From CAIWHR01 sp963781285 (GTDB taxonomy: Bacteria > Pseudomonadota > Gammaproteobacteria > Burkholderiales > Casimicrobiaceae): a stretch of DNA of 64,000 nucleotides. Positions 26,160 through 33,235 of the stretch are shown here, piece by piece (within the stretch, counting starts at the first letter, position 1; every line of letters starts with the position of its first letter). A model generated the notes under the pieces. It was not told the origin of the DNA. It did no database searches and worked only from the letters and a program-made list of their open reading frames with translations. Where the stretch lies: NCBI GenBank assembly GCA_963781285.1, contig CAWAFI010000005.1, positions 186,001 to 250,000 of the forward strand. The letters are read 5' to 3'. The translations under genes were made by a program, and so were the position numbers.

Positions 26160-28961
26160 ATGAGAGTCAAGCTTATTGCGATCGTCGTGGCCAGCCTGTT
26201 TGCGCAGAGCGCCTATGCCGACGAGAACTGGGTGTGGAGCGGCTCGGCCGAGCTCGGTGGCCGCGGTACCAACATCGACGGCGTCAACCGCAACGGCGGG
26301 GTCGGGCCAGCAACGCTTTACCCGTCGGGCACGCCGGCGGCGGGTCCGGTGCCTTATACGGGACCGGCGGACGGCGCCAAGGCGCAGGAGTACCAGGACA
26401 TCGACAGCGCCGCGATCGGCGTGATCGACGTCCGCGGCGGCAACCGCGCGTACTACCTGCGCGCGTTCGGCGAGGAGTTCGGCCGCGACGACCAGTTCAT
26501 CAATATCGTCGGCGGCGGCTATGGGGTGTGGAAGGCGTCGCTCTACAGCAACGACATTCCGCACAACTACTCGTTCAATGCGCTCACGCCGCTCGCCGGC
26601 ACCCCCGGCACGTTGCTGGTCGGGCCCGGCCTGCCGTACCCGCAATCGCCCAACCCGGCGACCTGGAACTATTTCAACTACGGCACCCAGCGCAACCTGT
26701 GGGGTGGCAACGCCGAGTTCTCGGGCAAGTCGCCGTGGTTCATTCGCGCGGACTACAACGAGGTCACCACGAACGGCGTCAAGCCCGGCAGCGGTCAGCT
26801 CGGAACGGGCTCCGGCAACGGGCTGATCGAGTTCGGCGCGCCGGTCGACTACAAGACCAAGAACACGACCATCGAGGGCGGCTACAACAGCAGGCAGTAC
26901 GGCTTCAAGCTGGCGTACATCGACTCGAAGTTCACCGACGCGAACGATACGTTGCAGTGGACGAACTTCTACATGCGCAGCGGGCTCGACTACTCGCTGC
27001 TGCCGCCGGACAACGAGCTCAAGAAGTGGAGCTTCAACGGGTACATCAAGCAGCTCCCGTGGGATTCGGCGATCATCGCGCGCTTCAGCCAGAGCAAGCT
27101 GACGAACAGCTTCGGGATCGCGGGGACGAGCCTCAAGCCGGCGACCACCACGCTCAGCAACTTCATTCCGGCCAGCGTCGGCAACCTCCTGACGCAGCCG
27201 TACGATGCGTCGAGCAACCAGAACCTGACGACTTTCGACGGCGACCAGAAGACGACGACGGTGAACGTCGCGTGGAACGCGAGCCCGCTGGCGCAGCTCG
27301 ACCTGCGGGTGTACTACGACTACTACGACCTGCAGAACGATTCGACCAACGTCTCCTACCGGCAGGGGAGCCAGGGTACGAGCTGCGCGACGCCGCCGGT
27401 CAACAGCGCGACGTGCTACCAGATCGGCGCGCTCCTTGCCCCCGAGAATTTCCAGTACACGAAGAACTCGGCGGGGTTCGACGCGGCGTGGGCGTTCAAC
27501 CGGTACAACAAGCTGCTCGGCGGCTTCGACTGGCAGAACGTCGACCGCGACCTCGAGCCGGCGCCGACGACCGACGACTACCGCTACTGGATCGAGTACC
27601 GCAACACCGGCGGCTGGGAGAACGTGACCGGGCGGCTCAAGTACGAGTACTGGCAGCGGGACTCCGACATCGACCACTCGTTGACGTACAACGGAACGGG
27701 CAACCCCACAAACGTCCAGTACTACTTCTCGCCGTACGACGTCTCCGACTTCGACCGCAACGTGGTCAAGTTCACCCTCGACTGGACCCCGGCGCCGCTG
27801 TGGTTCGTCGGCGTGGGCGGGCAGTGGCGGCAGACCGACTACAAGGAAAACTACTACGGTCGCGTCAACGACACGAGCCAGCAGTACGACGCGACGGTCT
27901 CCTGGGGTGACGACAGGTTCCGGATCACCGGCATCGGCAACTGGGGCAAGGTCGAGTTCGAGCAGGACTACCGCAACACCTCCGGCACCGGTGCGGATCC
28001 GCTGCCCAGCGGCCCGACGAACAGCACCAACTTCAACTGGAACACCAACAACACCCAGGACGGCTGGATGGCCGCGGTGGCGGTCGACTGGGCGCCGGCG
28101 GAAAAGTGGACGCTGAACGCGACCTACGCGTACGGGAAGACCAGCGGCGGCGTGGACTTCTGGTCGGCGAACACGCAGGGTGCTGGCGGCTACAACGGCG
28201 GGCCGCTCGTCAACTACGACACCGACAACACCACACTGCAGCGCTTCCTGATCAAGGGGACGTACGTCGTCAACAAGAACTGGGCGGTCAATGCCGGCTA
28301 CGCGTACGAGAAGTACGAGTACAGCGACGGCCAGATGGCGGGCTACGCGAGCTACTACCCGTACTTCCAGAACCTCGGCCAATCGAACATCAGCTGGTAC
28401 ACGGGCGCGTTCGCCGACCCGGGCTACACGACGAACCTGTTCTGGATGACGGTGACGTACAAGTTCGATCCGCCGCTGGCCCCGGCAAAGCCGATGAAGG
28501 TTGCGGAAGCGCCGAAGGCTGCACCGCCGCCGCCGCCACCCCCGCCGCCGCCGCCGCCACCCCCGCCACCGAAGCCGACGGTGGAGAAGATCACGCTTGA
28601 CTCGAAGGTGCTGTTCGACTTCGACAAGGCGGTGCTGAAGCCCGAAGGCAAGGCGGCGATCGACAGCCAGGTGGTCGGCAAGCTGGCGCAGATCCAGAAG
28701 CTGGAAGTGGTCCTGGTGACGGGCCACACCGATCGGCTCGGCACGGAACCCTACAACCAGAAGCTGTCGGTGGCGCGCGCCGACGCGGTGCGCGACTATC
28801 TCGTCAGCAAGGGCATCGCGAAGGACAAGATCGAGACGATCGGCATGGGCGAGAAGCAGCCGGTGGTGCAGTGCGATCAGAAGAACATGAAGGCGCTGAT
28901 CGAATGTCTGCAGCCGAACCGTCGCGTGGAAGTGCAGGCGAAGGGCGAGACGACGAAGTAA
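26160..28961 (+). CDS. mtoB: MtrB/PioB-like outer-membrane porin fused to a C-terminal OmpA peptidoglycan-binding domain (module 2)
   Basis: 933 residues, intact. Signal peptide MRVKLIAIVVASLFAQSAYA. Residues about 21-780 form a large beta-barrel (alternating Tyr/Trp-rich strands; WTNFYMRSG and YWQRDSDIDHSL segments) like the porins that wrap MtrA-type decahemes. After the last strand (FWMTVTYKFDPP) comes a linker of about 17 prolines, then an OmpA-C domain. This has VLFDFDKAVLKPEGKAAID, the GHTDRLG motif and NQKLSVARADAVRDYL, with the Asp and Arg that bind diaminopimelate. Ordinary MtrB/PioB proteins end at the barrel. The fusion would tether the electron conduit to the cell wall. No outer-surface MtrC-like cytochrome is encoded nearby, as in MtoAB/PioAB systems. 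Confidence 0.88.
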   Translation: MRVKLIAIVVASLFAQSAYADENWVWSGSAELGGRGTNIDGVNRNGGVGPATLYPSGTPAAGPVPYTGPADGAKAQEYQDIDSAAIGVIDVRGGNRAYYLRAFGEEFGRDDQFINIVGGGYGVWKASLYSNDIPHNYSFNALTPLAGTPGTLLVGPGLPYPQSPNPATWNYFNYGTQRNLWGGNAEFSGKSPWFIRADYNEVTTNGVKPGSGQLGTGSGNGLIEFGAPVDYKTKNTTIEGGYNSRQYGFKLAYIDSKFTDANDTLQWTNFYMRSGLDYSLLPPDNELKKWSFNGYIKQLPWDSAIIARFSQSKLTNSFGIAGTSLKPATTTLSNFIPASVGNLLTQPYDASSNQNLTTFDGDQKTTTVNVAWNASPLAQLDLRVYYDYYDLQNDSTNVSYRQGSQGTSCATPPVNSATCYQIGALLAPENFQYTKNSAGFDAAWAFNRYNKLLGGFDWQNVDRDLEPAPTTDDYRYWIEYRNTGGWENVTGRLKYEYWQRDSDIDHSLTYNGTGNPTNVQYYFSPYDVSDFDRNVVKFTLDWTPAPLWFVGVGGQWRQTDYKENYYGRVNDTSQQYDATVSWGDDRFRITGIGNWGKVEFEQDYRNTSGTGADPLPSGPTNSTNFNWNTNNTQDGWMAAVAVDWAPAEKWTLNATYAYGKTSGGVDFWSANTQGAGGYNGGPLVNYDTDNTTLQRFLIKGTYVVNKNWAVNAGYAYEKYEYSDGQMAGYASYYPYFQNLGQSNISWYTGAFADPGYTTNLFWMTVTYKFDPPLAPAKPMKVAEAPKAAPPPPPPPPPPPPPPPPKPTVEKITLDSKVLFDFDKAVLKPEGKAAIDSQVVGKLAQIQKLEVVLVTGHTDRLGTEPYNQKLSVARADAVRDYLVSKGIAKDKIETIGMGEKQPVVQCDQKNMKALIECLQPNRRVEVQAKGETTK

Positions 28962-28991
28962 TCGGCGCCGTACCGCAGCTCAACAAAAAGG

Positions 28992-29015
28992 CCCCGCCGC
29001 GTGCGGGGCTTTTTC
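28992..29015 (+). terminator. Rho-independent terminator after module 2
   Basis: GCCCCGC (28992-28998) and GCGGGGC (29004-29010) pair around a five-base loop, followed by five T residues. It separates the rightward porin gene from the converging feoB. Confidence 0.85.
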
Positions 29016-29042
29016 ATGCTGTGGGCCGGCGGTGTGCGGCAA

Positions 29043-30851
29043 TCAATGAAGCCCCAACGCGCGCGCTCCCTGGTAGAACGCGAAGCTCGCGAGCCAGGCG
29101 AGGCCCAGCGGCCACGCCACCGCGAGCGCGGTGAAGCGGAGGCTCTTCGCTTCCTCGCGCAACGTCGCGATAGCGGAAAGGCACGGCGTGTAGACCAGCG
29201 TGAAGATCATGAAGCTCATTGCGCTGACCCAATCGAGACGCGCCGCGACGACCGTCGCGAGTTGATCGGAGCCGGCACCAAGAACGACGGCCATGCCGCC
29301 GAGGACGATTTCCTTGGCGACGAAGCCGAACAGCAGCGTGATCGACATCACCGGGTCGATTCCCAGCGGCCCGAATACCGGCGTCAACCAAGCCGCGAGA
29401 TGACCGGCGGGCGTCTCGGGACCTGCCGGCGTGGCGCCGGGTGGCAGATGCGTGAGCAGCCAGATCAGCAGCACGCCGGCGACGATGAAGCCGGTGGCAC
29501 GATGCAGGAAGTGCGAAGTTGCCCGCCACGCCTCCACGGCGACCATCCTGGCGGTTGGCAGCCGGTAGGGGGGCAGCTCCATCATCATCGGTTCGCGGCT
29601 CGAATAGCGGCGCCGCCACACGGCCGCCGTTAGGAACGCGGCGCCGAAGCTCGCGACGTACAGCGCGAACAGCACGATCGGCGCCGCCACCGGGCTGAAA
29701 ATGGCGGTGGTGAGAAAGAGGAATACCTGCAGCCGCGCCGAGCACAGGGAAAACGGGATCACCAGCATCGACAGCAGGCGTGCCGCGCGGTTGCGCAGCA
29801 CGCGCGTGGCCATCAGCGCCGGGACGTTGCATCCGAAGCCCATCAGTTGCATGACGAACGCCCGGCCGTCGAGCCCGAGGCGCCCCATCAGCGCATCCAT
29901 CAACCATGCGGCGCGCGACAGGTAGCCGGAGTCCTCGATCAGGGCCATCGCGGCGAAGAACACCGCCAGCAGCGGCACGAACGTCGCCACTGTGCCCACG
30001 CCATCGACCAGTCCCTCCTGGACGAAGCTCGAGAGCAGCGGCGGTGCGTTTGCCAGCAGCGGTGCAATGGCGTCGTTCTTCAACACGTCGAGCAACCACT
30101 TCATCGCCTCCTGCAGCGGCACGCCGACGCCGAAGACGGCCTCGAACAGCGCGAACATTACGACGAAGAACAACGGCACACCGAGCCACGGGTGCAGCAG
30201 GACGCGGTCGACCCGTGCGGTGATGCCTGCCGGCAGTACCGCCGGCACGTGCACACACGCAGCCACAAGCCGGGAAGCCTCGCGTTCACGTGTCTCGCGT
30301 GCCGGCACGACGGAAAGGTCGGCGATGACGGGCGCCGATTGCATTGCCAGCAGGCGATCGAGTGCGCGCCTGGCTTCCGCCATTCCCGCGCCGTATTTGG
30401 CCGAGACCACGACAACCGGCAGCCCGAGTTCGACGGCGAGCCGGTGCGCATCGATCGCGATGCCGAGCTTCGCCGTTTCGTCGGCCATGTTGACGGCGAT
30501 CACGACCGGCACGCCGGTCGCCTTCAGCGCGAGCGCGAGCGGCAACTGCAATTCGATGCGCGACGCATTGACGATGACGACGATCGCGTCTAGTGCAACG
30601 GTGCCGAGGAAGGTGCGCACCAGCGTCTCGTCGTCCGAATGGCCGTCGAGCGAATAGACTCCCGGCAGGTCGGCCAGCCGCACCATCGCGCCGCCCGAGA
30701 GCAACCGCGCTGTCGTGATGTCGACGGTCATGCCCGGCCAGTTGGCCACGCGTGCCGATGCACCAGTCAGGCGATTGAAGAACGTCGACTTGCCGGTGTT
30801 GGGCGGGCCGACCACTGCAACGGTGCGCGTGCGCTGCGGGGAACCGTCCAT
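29043..30851 (-). CDS. feoB: Ferrous iron transport protein B
   Basis: Inner-membrane Fe(II) importer with a G-protein domain. 602 residues, shorter than E. coli FeoB (773). The N-terminal GTPase motifs are G1 GPPNTGKSTFFN, G3 LADLPGVYSLDG and NMADETAKLG near residue 125. The helical core contains the two Gate motifs with Cys (MQLMGFGCNVPALMATR and MSFMIFTLVYTPCLSAIAT) and the FGFVAKEI segment. The shortening is in the spacer and the C-terminus; no FeoC follows. It starts 14 bases after feoA and is controlled with it by Fur- and Fnr-like sites. Confidence 0.95.
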   Translation of the reverse strand: MDGSPQRTRTVAVVGPPNTGKSTFFNRLTGASARVANWPGMTVDITTARLLSGGAMVRLADLPGVYSLDGHSDDETLVRTFLGTVALDAIVVIVNASRIELQLPLALALKATGVPVVIAVNMADETAKLGIAIDAHRLAVELGLPVVVVSAKYGAGMAEARRALDRLLAMQSAPVIADLSVVPARETREREASRLVAACVHVPAVLPAGITARVDRVLLHPWLGVPLFFVVMFALFEAVFGVGVPLQEAMKWLLDVLKNDAIAPLLANAPPLLSSFVQEGLVDGVGTVATFVPLLAVFFAAMALIEDSGYLSRAAWLMDALMGRLGLDGRAFVMQLMGFGCNVPALMATRVLRNRAARLLSMLVIPFSLCSARLQVFLFLTTAIFSPVAAPIVLFALYVASFGAAFLTAAVWRRRYSSREPMMMELPPYRLPTARMVAVEAWRATSHFLHRATGFIVAGVLLIWLLTHLPPGATPAGPETPAGHLAAWLTPVFGPLGIDPVMSITLLFGFVAKEIVLGGMAVVLGAGSDQLATVVAARLDWVSAMSFMIFTLVYTPCLSAIATLREEAKSLRFTALAVAWPLGLAWLASFAFYQGARALGLH

Positions 30852-30865
30852 CGCCTGCGCCGCCT

Positions 30866-31123
30866 TTAGAACCTGCGGCCGGTCTTCACCGCGTGGACGT
30901 GATCGAGCAGGACGGCGCGGGCGTCGGTACGGCGGATCATCAGCTCCGTCGGACCCACGGCAAGATGCAGCGGGCCTCCGAACGGCGCGCGGCGCAACAC
31001 GGCGACGCGCTTGCCCGGGATGAGCCCGAGCGCCGCCATCCGCTCGCCGGCCATGCCCGACGCGTGCACGGAAACGATCGCTGCGGAGTGATCGGGGAGG
31101 AGGCGGTCGAGGGAGAGATTCAT
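30866..31123 (-). CDS. feoA: Ferrous iron transport protein A
   Basis: 85-residue SH3-like cytoplasmic protein needed for FeoB activity. It has the typical pattern LDRLLPDHSAAIVSVHASG.AGERMAALGLIPGKRVAVLRRAPFGGPLHLAVGPTELMIR, ending with the DARAVLL strand. It is the first gene of the feoAB unit. The short gap to feoB and the compound Fur/Fnr promoter region upstream indicate import of Fe(II) under iron limitation and low oxygen. Confidence 0.95.
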   Translation of the reverse strand: MNLSLDRLLPDHSAAIVSVHASGMAGERMAALGLIPGKRVAVLRRAPFGGPLHLAVGPTELMIRRTDARAVLLDHVHAVKTGRRF

Positions 31124-31139
31124 CGCGGTGATCGTGCGC

Positions 31140-31156
31140 TAATGATTCTCATTATC
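31140..31156 (-). promoter_or_regulatory. Fur-box-like sequence TAATGATTCTCATTATC
   Basis: Close match to the Fur consensus GATAATGATTATCATTATC (TAATGAT..TCATTATC), 17 bases upstream of the feoA start codon, where a bound repressor would block transcription. Expected for a ferrous-iron uptake operon. Confidence 0.7.
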
Positions 31157-31196
31157 CGCGGCCGGCACGCGCGGCGCACGGCAAGTTCACGTGCGC

Positions 31197-31210
31197 TTGA
31201 TCCGGATCAA
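31197..31210 (-). promoter_or_regulatory. Fnr palindrome TTGATCCGGATCAA
   Basis: A perfect self-complementary Fnr box (TTGAT-N4-ATCAA), the best match to the E. coli consensus in the window. Its centre is 80 bases from the feoA start. A class II position would place transcription start near 31162, next to the Fur-like box. Fnr activation with Fur repression is the known logic of enterobacterial feo. Confidence 0.7.
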
Positions 31211-31518
31211 ATCGGCAGGGCAAGCCGGACACAAGAACGCCCGGCGCGAGGGCCGGGCGTCAGGTGTGGGTCCCAGGCTCGCGCGGCCTCGCCCTCCGCG
31301 CTGCCGCAGCATGCTCGCGCCCAGACGTCGGCCTCGTTGCGTCGTCGGCCTCCGCGTCTGCCTTGAGGGACGTTACGCCGAGCGTCGGCCTCCTGCCGCC
31401 GACTCGCGTTTGCTCTGATCCCCTGCGCGCTTCGCGCTCGAGGCCCCTCATCGCCGCTCGCGTCGCCACTCGCCCGGCTCGCCCCCGCTCCGTGGGGCCC
31501 CTGCTCCCAGGCTCGCGC
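31211..31518. repeat. C-rich intergenic segment flanked by a 14-base direct repeat
   Basis: No gene is seen. TCCCAGGCTCGCGC occurs at 31271-31284 and again at 31505-31518, the second copy ending at the stop codon of the cNMP-domain gene. Between them the motif CGTCGGCCTC or close variants recur three times in about 60 bases (31325-31390), and base use differs from coding DNA. It could be a degenerate repeat element or an insertion remnant. Confidence 0.4.
31237..31260 (-). terminator. Hairpin terminator of the ATPase-Coq10-cNMP operon
   Basis: ACGCCCGGC (31237-31245) pairs perfectly with GCCGGGCGT (31252-31260). On the minus strand it is followed by TTCTTGTG, moderately T-rich. It lies between the end of the leftward operon and the feo promoter. 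Confidence 0.55.
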
Positions 31519-32004
31519 CTAATACCGGCCGTGTTGCTTGTAGATGTAATTCGACAGTTCGACCTGCTGCATCGACAGCCGGCGCTGGATCTGGTGGACG
31601 ACACGGATGATCGCGCGCATCACACGATAGACGATCTGCGGGTTGGTCGCGAGCAGCGACTCGAGCTTCTCGCGCTCGAGGGTGAGTACGCGTGCATTGC
31701 CCAGGGCGATCTTCGACGCGTAGAGTTCGGTGCCGTCCATGAATCCCATCTCGCCGACGAAATCACCGGCGTGCAGCGTGTTGATCGTGATCGCGTTGTC
31801 GGTGCCGGCGTTCTTCACCACGCCGACCGCACCGCTCAGGATCACGTAGAGATGATTGTCCACGGTGCCTTCAGTGGCGAGCGTCTCGCCCTGCTTCAGG
31901 TCGTGCAGCGTGACGAGATCCGCGAGCACGCGGCACTGGTCGTCGGTGAGCTCGGCGGCGAGCTTGGTCGAGCGCAGCGCGTCGACGTTTGTCGTGTCGG
32001 TCAT
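31519..32004 (-). CDS. Cyclic-nucleotide-binding-domain protein without DNA-binding domain
   Basis: 161 residues. A single cNMP-binding beta-roll is present: VLADLVTLHDLKQGETLATEGTVDNHLYVILSGAVGVV, then HAGDFVGEMGFMDGTELYASKIALG, the phosphate-binding cassette position. The C-terminal 50 residues are helical (RVMRAIIRVVHQIQRRLSMQQVELSNYIYKQ), with no winged-helix motif. It is therefore not a Crp/Fnr transcription factor and may sense a nucleotide or act through a partner. It overlaps the Coq10-like stop by ATGA and ends the ATPase operon. A link with control of the ATPase is inference. Confidence 0.8.
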   Translation of the reverse strand: MTDTTNVDALRSTKLAAELTDDQCRVLADLVTLHDLKQGETLATEGTVDNHLYVILSGAVGVVKNAGTDNAITINTLHAGDFVGEMGFMDGTELYASKIALGNARVLTLEREKLESLLATNPQIVYRVMRAIIRVVHQIQRRLSMQQVELSNYIYKQHGRY

Positions 32005-32546
32005 GTTGGTTCGCTCCGGTTGCGGGGTTCGTTGCCAGGGGACGAGGCGTTCGGAACCGTTGCCGCCGGCGCCGGTGCGGGCGCCGGCGGAGCGGGGGGC
32101 AAGTCCTGAGGTGTGCCTGCGGCGTGGACACGGTCGGCCCGTGCGACGTACGCGTCGACCAGCGTGTTGGCGACGCGGTCGAACACGGGTCCAGCGAGCT
32201 TGCCCACGACGGAATGATCGAAATCGTAGCGCAATTCGAACTCGATCCGGCAGCCATCCGCGGTCAGCGGCGTCAGGTGCCACTCGCCGTGAAAGCGCCG
32301 GAACGGCCCGCGCTCCAGGTGGATCGCCATCCACTCGGGCCGCCGCTTCGGATTGCGGGTGCGAATGCCGAAGCGCACGCCGCGAACGTCGACCTCGATA
32401 TCGGCGACGACGACTGCATCGTCGCGTTCGACGATCGTCGCACTGGCGCACCACGGCAGGAAGTCCGGGTAATGCTCCGCGGCCTCGATGAGGTCGAACA
32501 TCTGCTCGGCCGAGTGGGCTACGAGGACCGACTTGTGCAATTCCAT
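32001..32546 (-). CDS. ratA: RatA/Coq10-type START-domain protein
   Basis: 181 residues. The N-terminus MELHKSVLVAHSAEQMFDLIEAAEHYPDFLPWC is the conserved opening of the ubiquinone-binding Coq10/RatA family, followed by ELRYDFDHSVVGKLAGPVFDRVANTLVDAYVARADRV. The Pro/Ala-rich last 40 residues are an extension of the family core. Eukaryotic and some bacterial members bind ubiquinone and aid respiration; E. coli RatA was reported to block 70S assembly. The expected smpB/rnfH neighbours are missing. Its place after an ATPase operon favours a respiratory role. It starts 75 bases after the ATPase D subunit gene. Confidence 0.85.
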   Translation of the reverse strand: MELHKSVLVAHSAEQMFDLIEAAEHYPDFLPWCASATIVERDDAVVVADIEVDVRGVRFGIRTRNPKRRPEWMAIHLERGPFRRFHGEWHLTPLTADGCRIEFELRYDFDHSVVGKLAGPVFDRVANTLVDAYVARADRVHAAGTPQDLPPAPPAPAPAPAATVPNASSPGNEPRNRSEPT

Positions 32547-32620
32547 GGCATCTATTGTAAATGGGGTCGGGGGCACGATGTCCCGCCGCACCCATGGTAC
32601 CGGCACCGCCTGGCCGAGGA

Positions 32621-33235
32621 TCATTGCCGCGCCCCGGAGCCCTGGCGCATCCAGATCGCGTCTTCCTGCTCCAGTTCCTCGAGCCGCGTCTCGATCTCGT
32701 ACACCGTGCGGTCGACCTCGGGGAGCAGCACGTCCTGAAGGGCGCGTGCGCGCCGCACGGCGCGCCGGTATTCCTGCTGCAGGCGTTCGAGATTGCCGGC
32801 GACGGCCGCGAGCGGCGCCGCATGCGCCAGCAGCTCGCGGAAGCCGCGCCGGCACGCTTCGGCTTCCGGCGAGTGGTCGACGGCGGGAGGCGCAGGCAGC
32901 GGACCGCCGGCGACTTGCGCCTCCTGCAGGCGCACGCCCATCAGCAGCCGGGGCGTGCGCCGCAGCTGCGCACCGCCGAGATCCGCGGCCGGGTACGCCT
33001 GCAGCCCTTCGAGGCCGTGCCGCGCGATCGCCGCCTGCAGCGAAGCAACGGCCGCATCCCAGGCCGTCTGGAACGCGCGCTGCAAGGCGGTGTAGTGCGC
33101 GAGCTCGCGCAGCATCTCTCCGGCGAGCAGCAGGCATTTCTCGTCGAGGAAGACGTAGCCTTCGTGCATCGCGCGGCGCTCCTCGACGAGCTCGAGCACG
33201 ACGCTGCGGGTCGGGGTGGCGTTGCGATCAGGCAC
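32621..33235 (-). CDS. atpD: V/A-type ATPase subunit D
   Basis: 204 residues. It forms the central rotor shaft with F. The N-terminal pattern TPTRSVVLELVEERRAMHEGYVFLDEKCLLLAGEML and the C-terminal RRVRALQDVLLPEVDRTVYEIETRLEELEQEDAIWMR-type helices match V-type subunit D, both long coiled-coil helices. The start overlaps the end of subunit B by 8 bases. It is the last ATPase gene of the operon. Confidence 0.9.
   Translation of the reverse strand: MPDRNATPTRSVVLELVEERRAMHEGYVFLDEKCLLLAGEMLRELAHYTALQRAFQTAWDAAVASLQAAIARHGLEGLQAYPAADLGGAQLRRTPRLLMGVRLQEAQVAGGPLPAPPAVDHSPEAEACRRGFRELLAHAAPLAAVAGNLERLQQEYRRAVRRARALQDVLLPEVDRTVYEIETRLEELEQEDAIWMRQGSGARQ

Noticed and set aside
28520..28575. Simple CCG/CCA-type repeats as a tandem repeat locus
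   Set aside because: They encode the polyproline linker of the porin-OmpA protein and are explained by it.
20476..28727. Very long open frames antisense to the porin genes (over 900 codons each)
   Set aside because: They mirror strongly coding genes with heme motifs, signal peptides and OmpA domains. Their translations are Arg/Val/Ala-rich with no domain, as expected from high-GC codon bias on the opposite strand.
31519..32004. The cNMP-domain protein as the Crp/Fnr regulator of the palindromic sites
   Set aside because: It lacks a winged-helix DNA-binding domain and the Fe-S cysteines of Fnr; the true regulator must be encoded outside the window.
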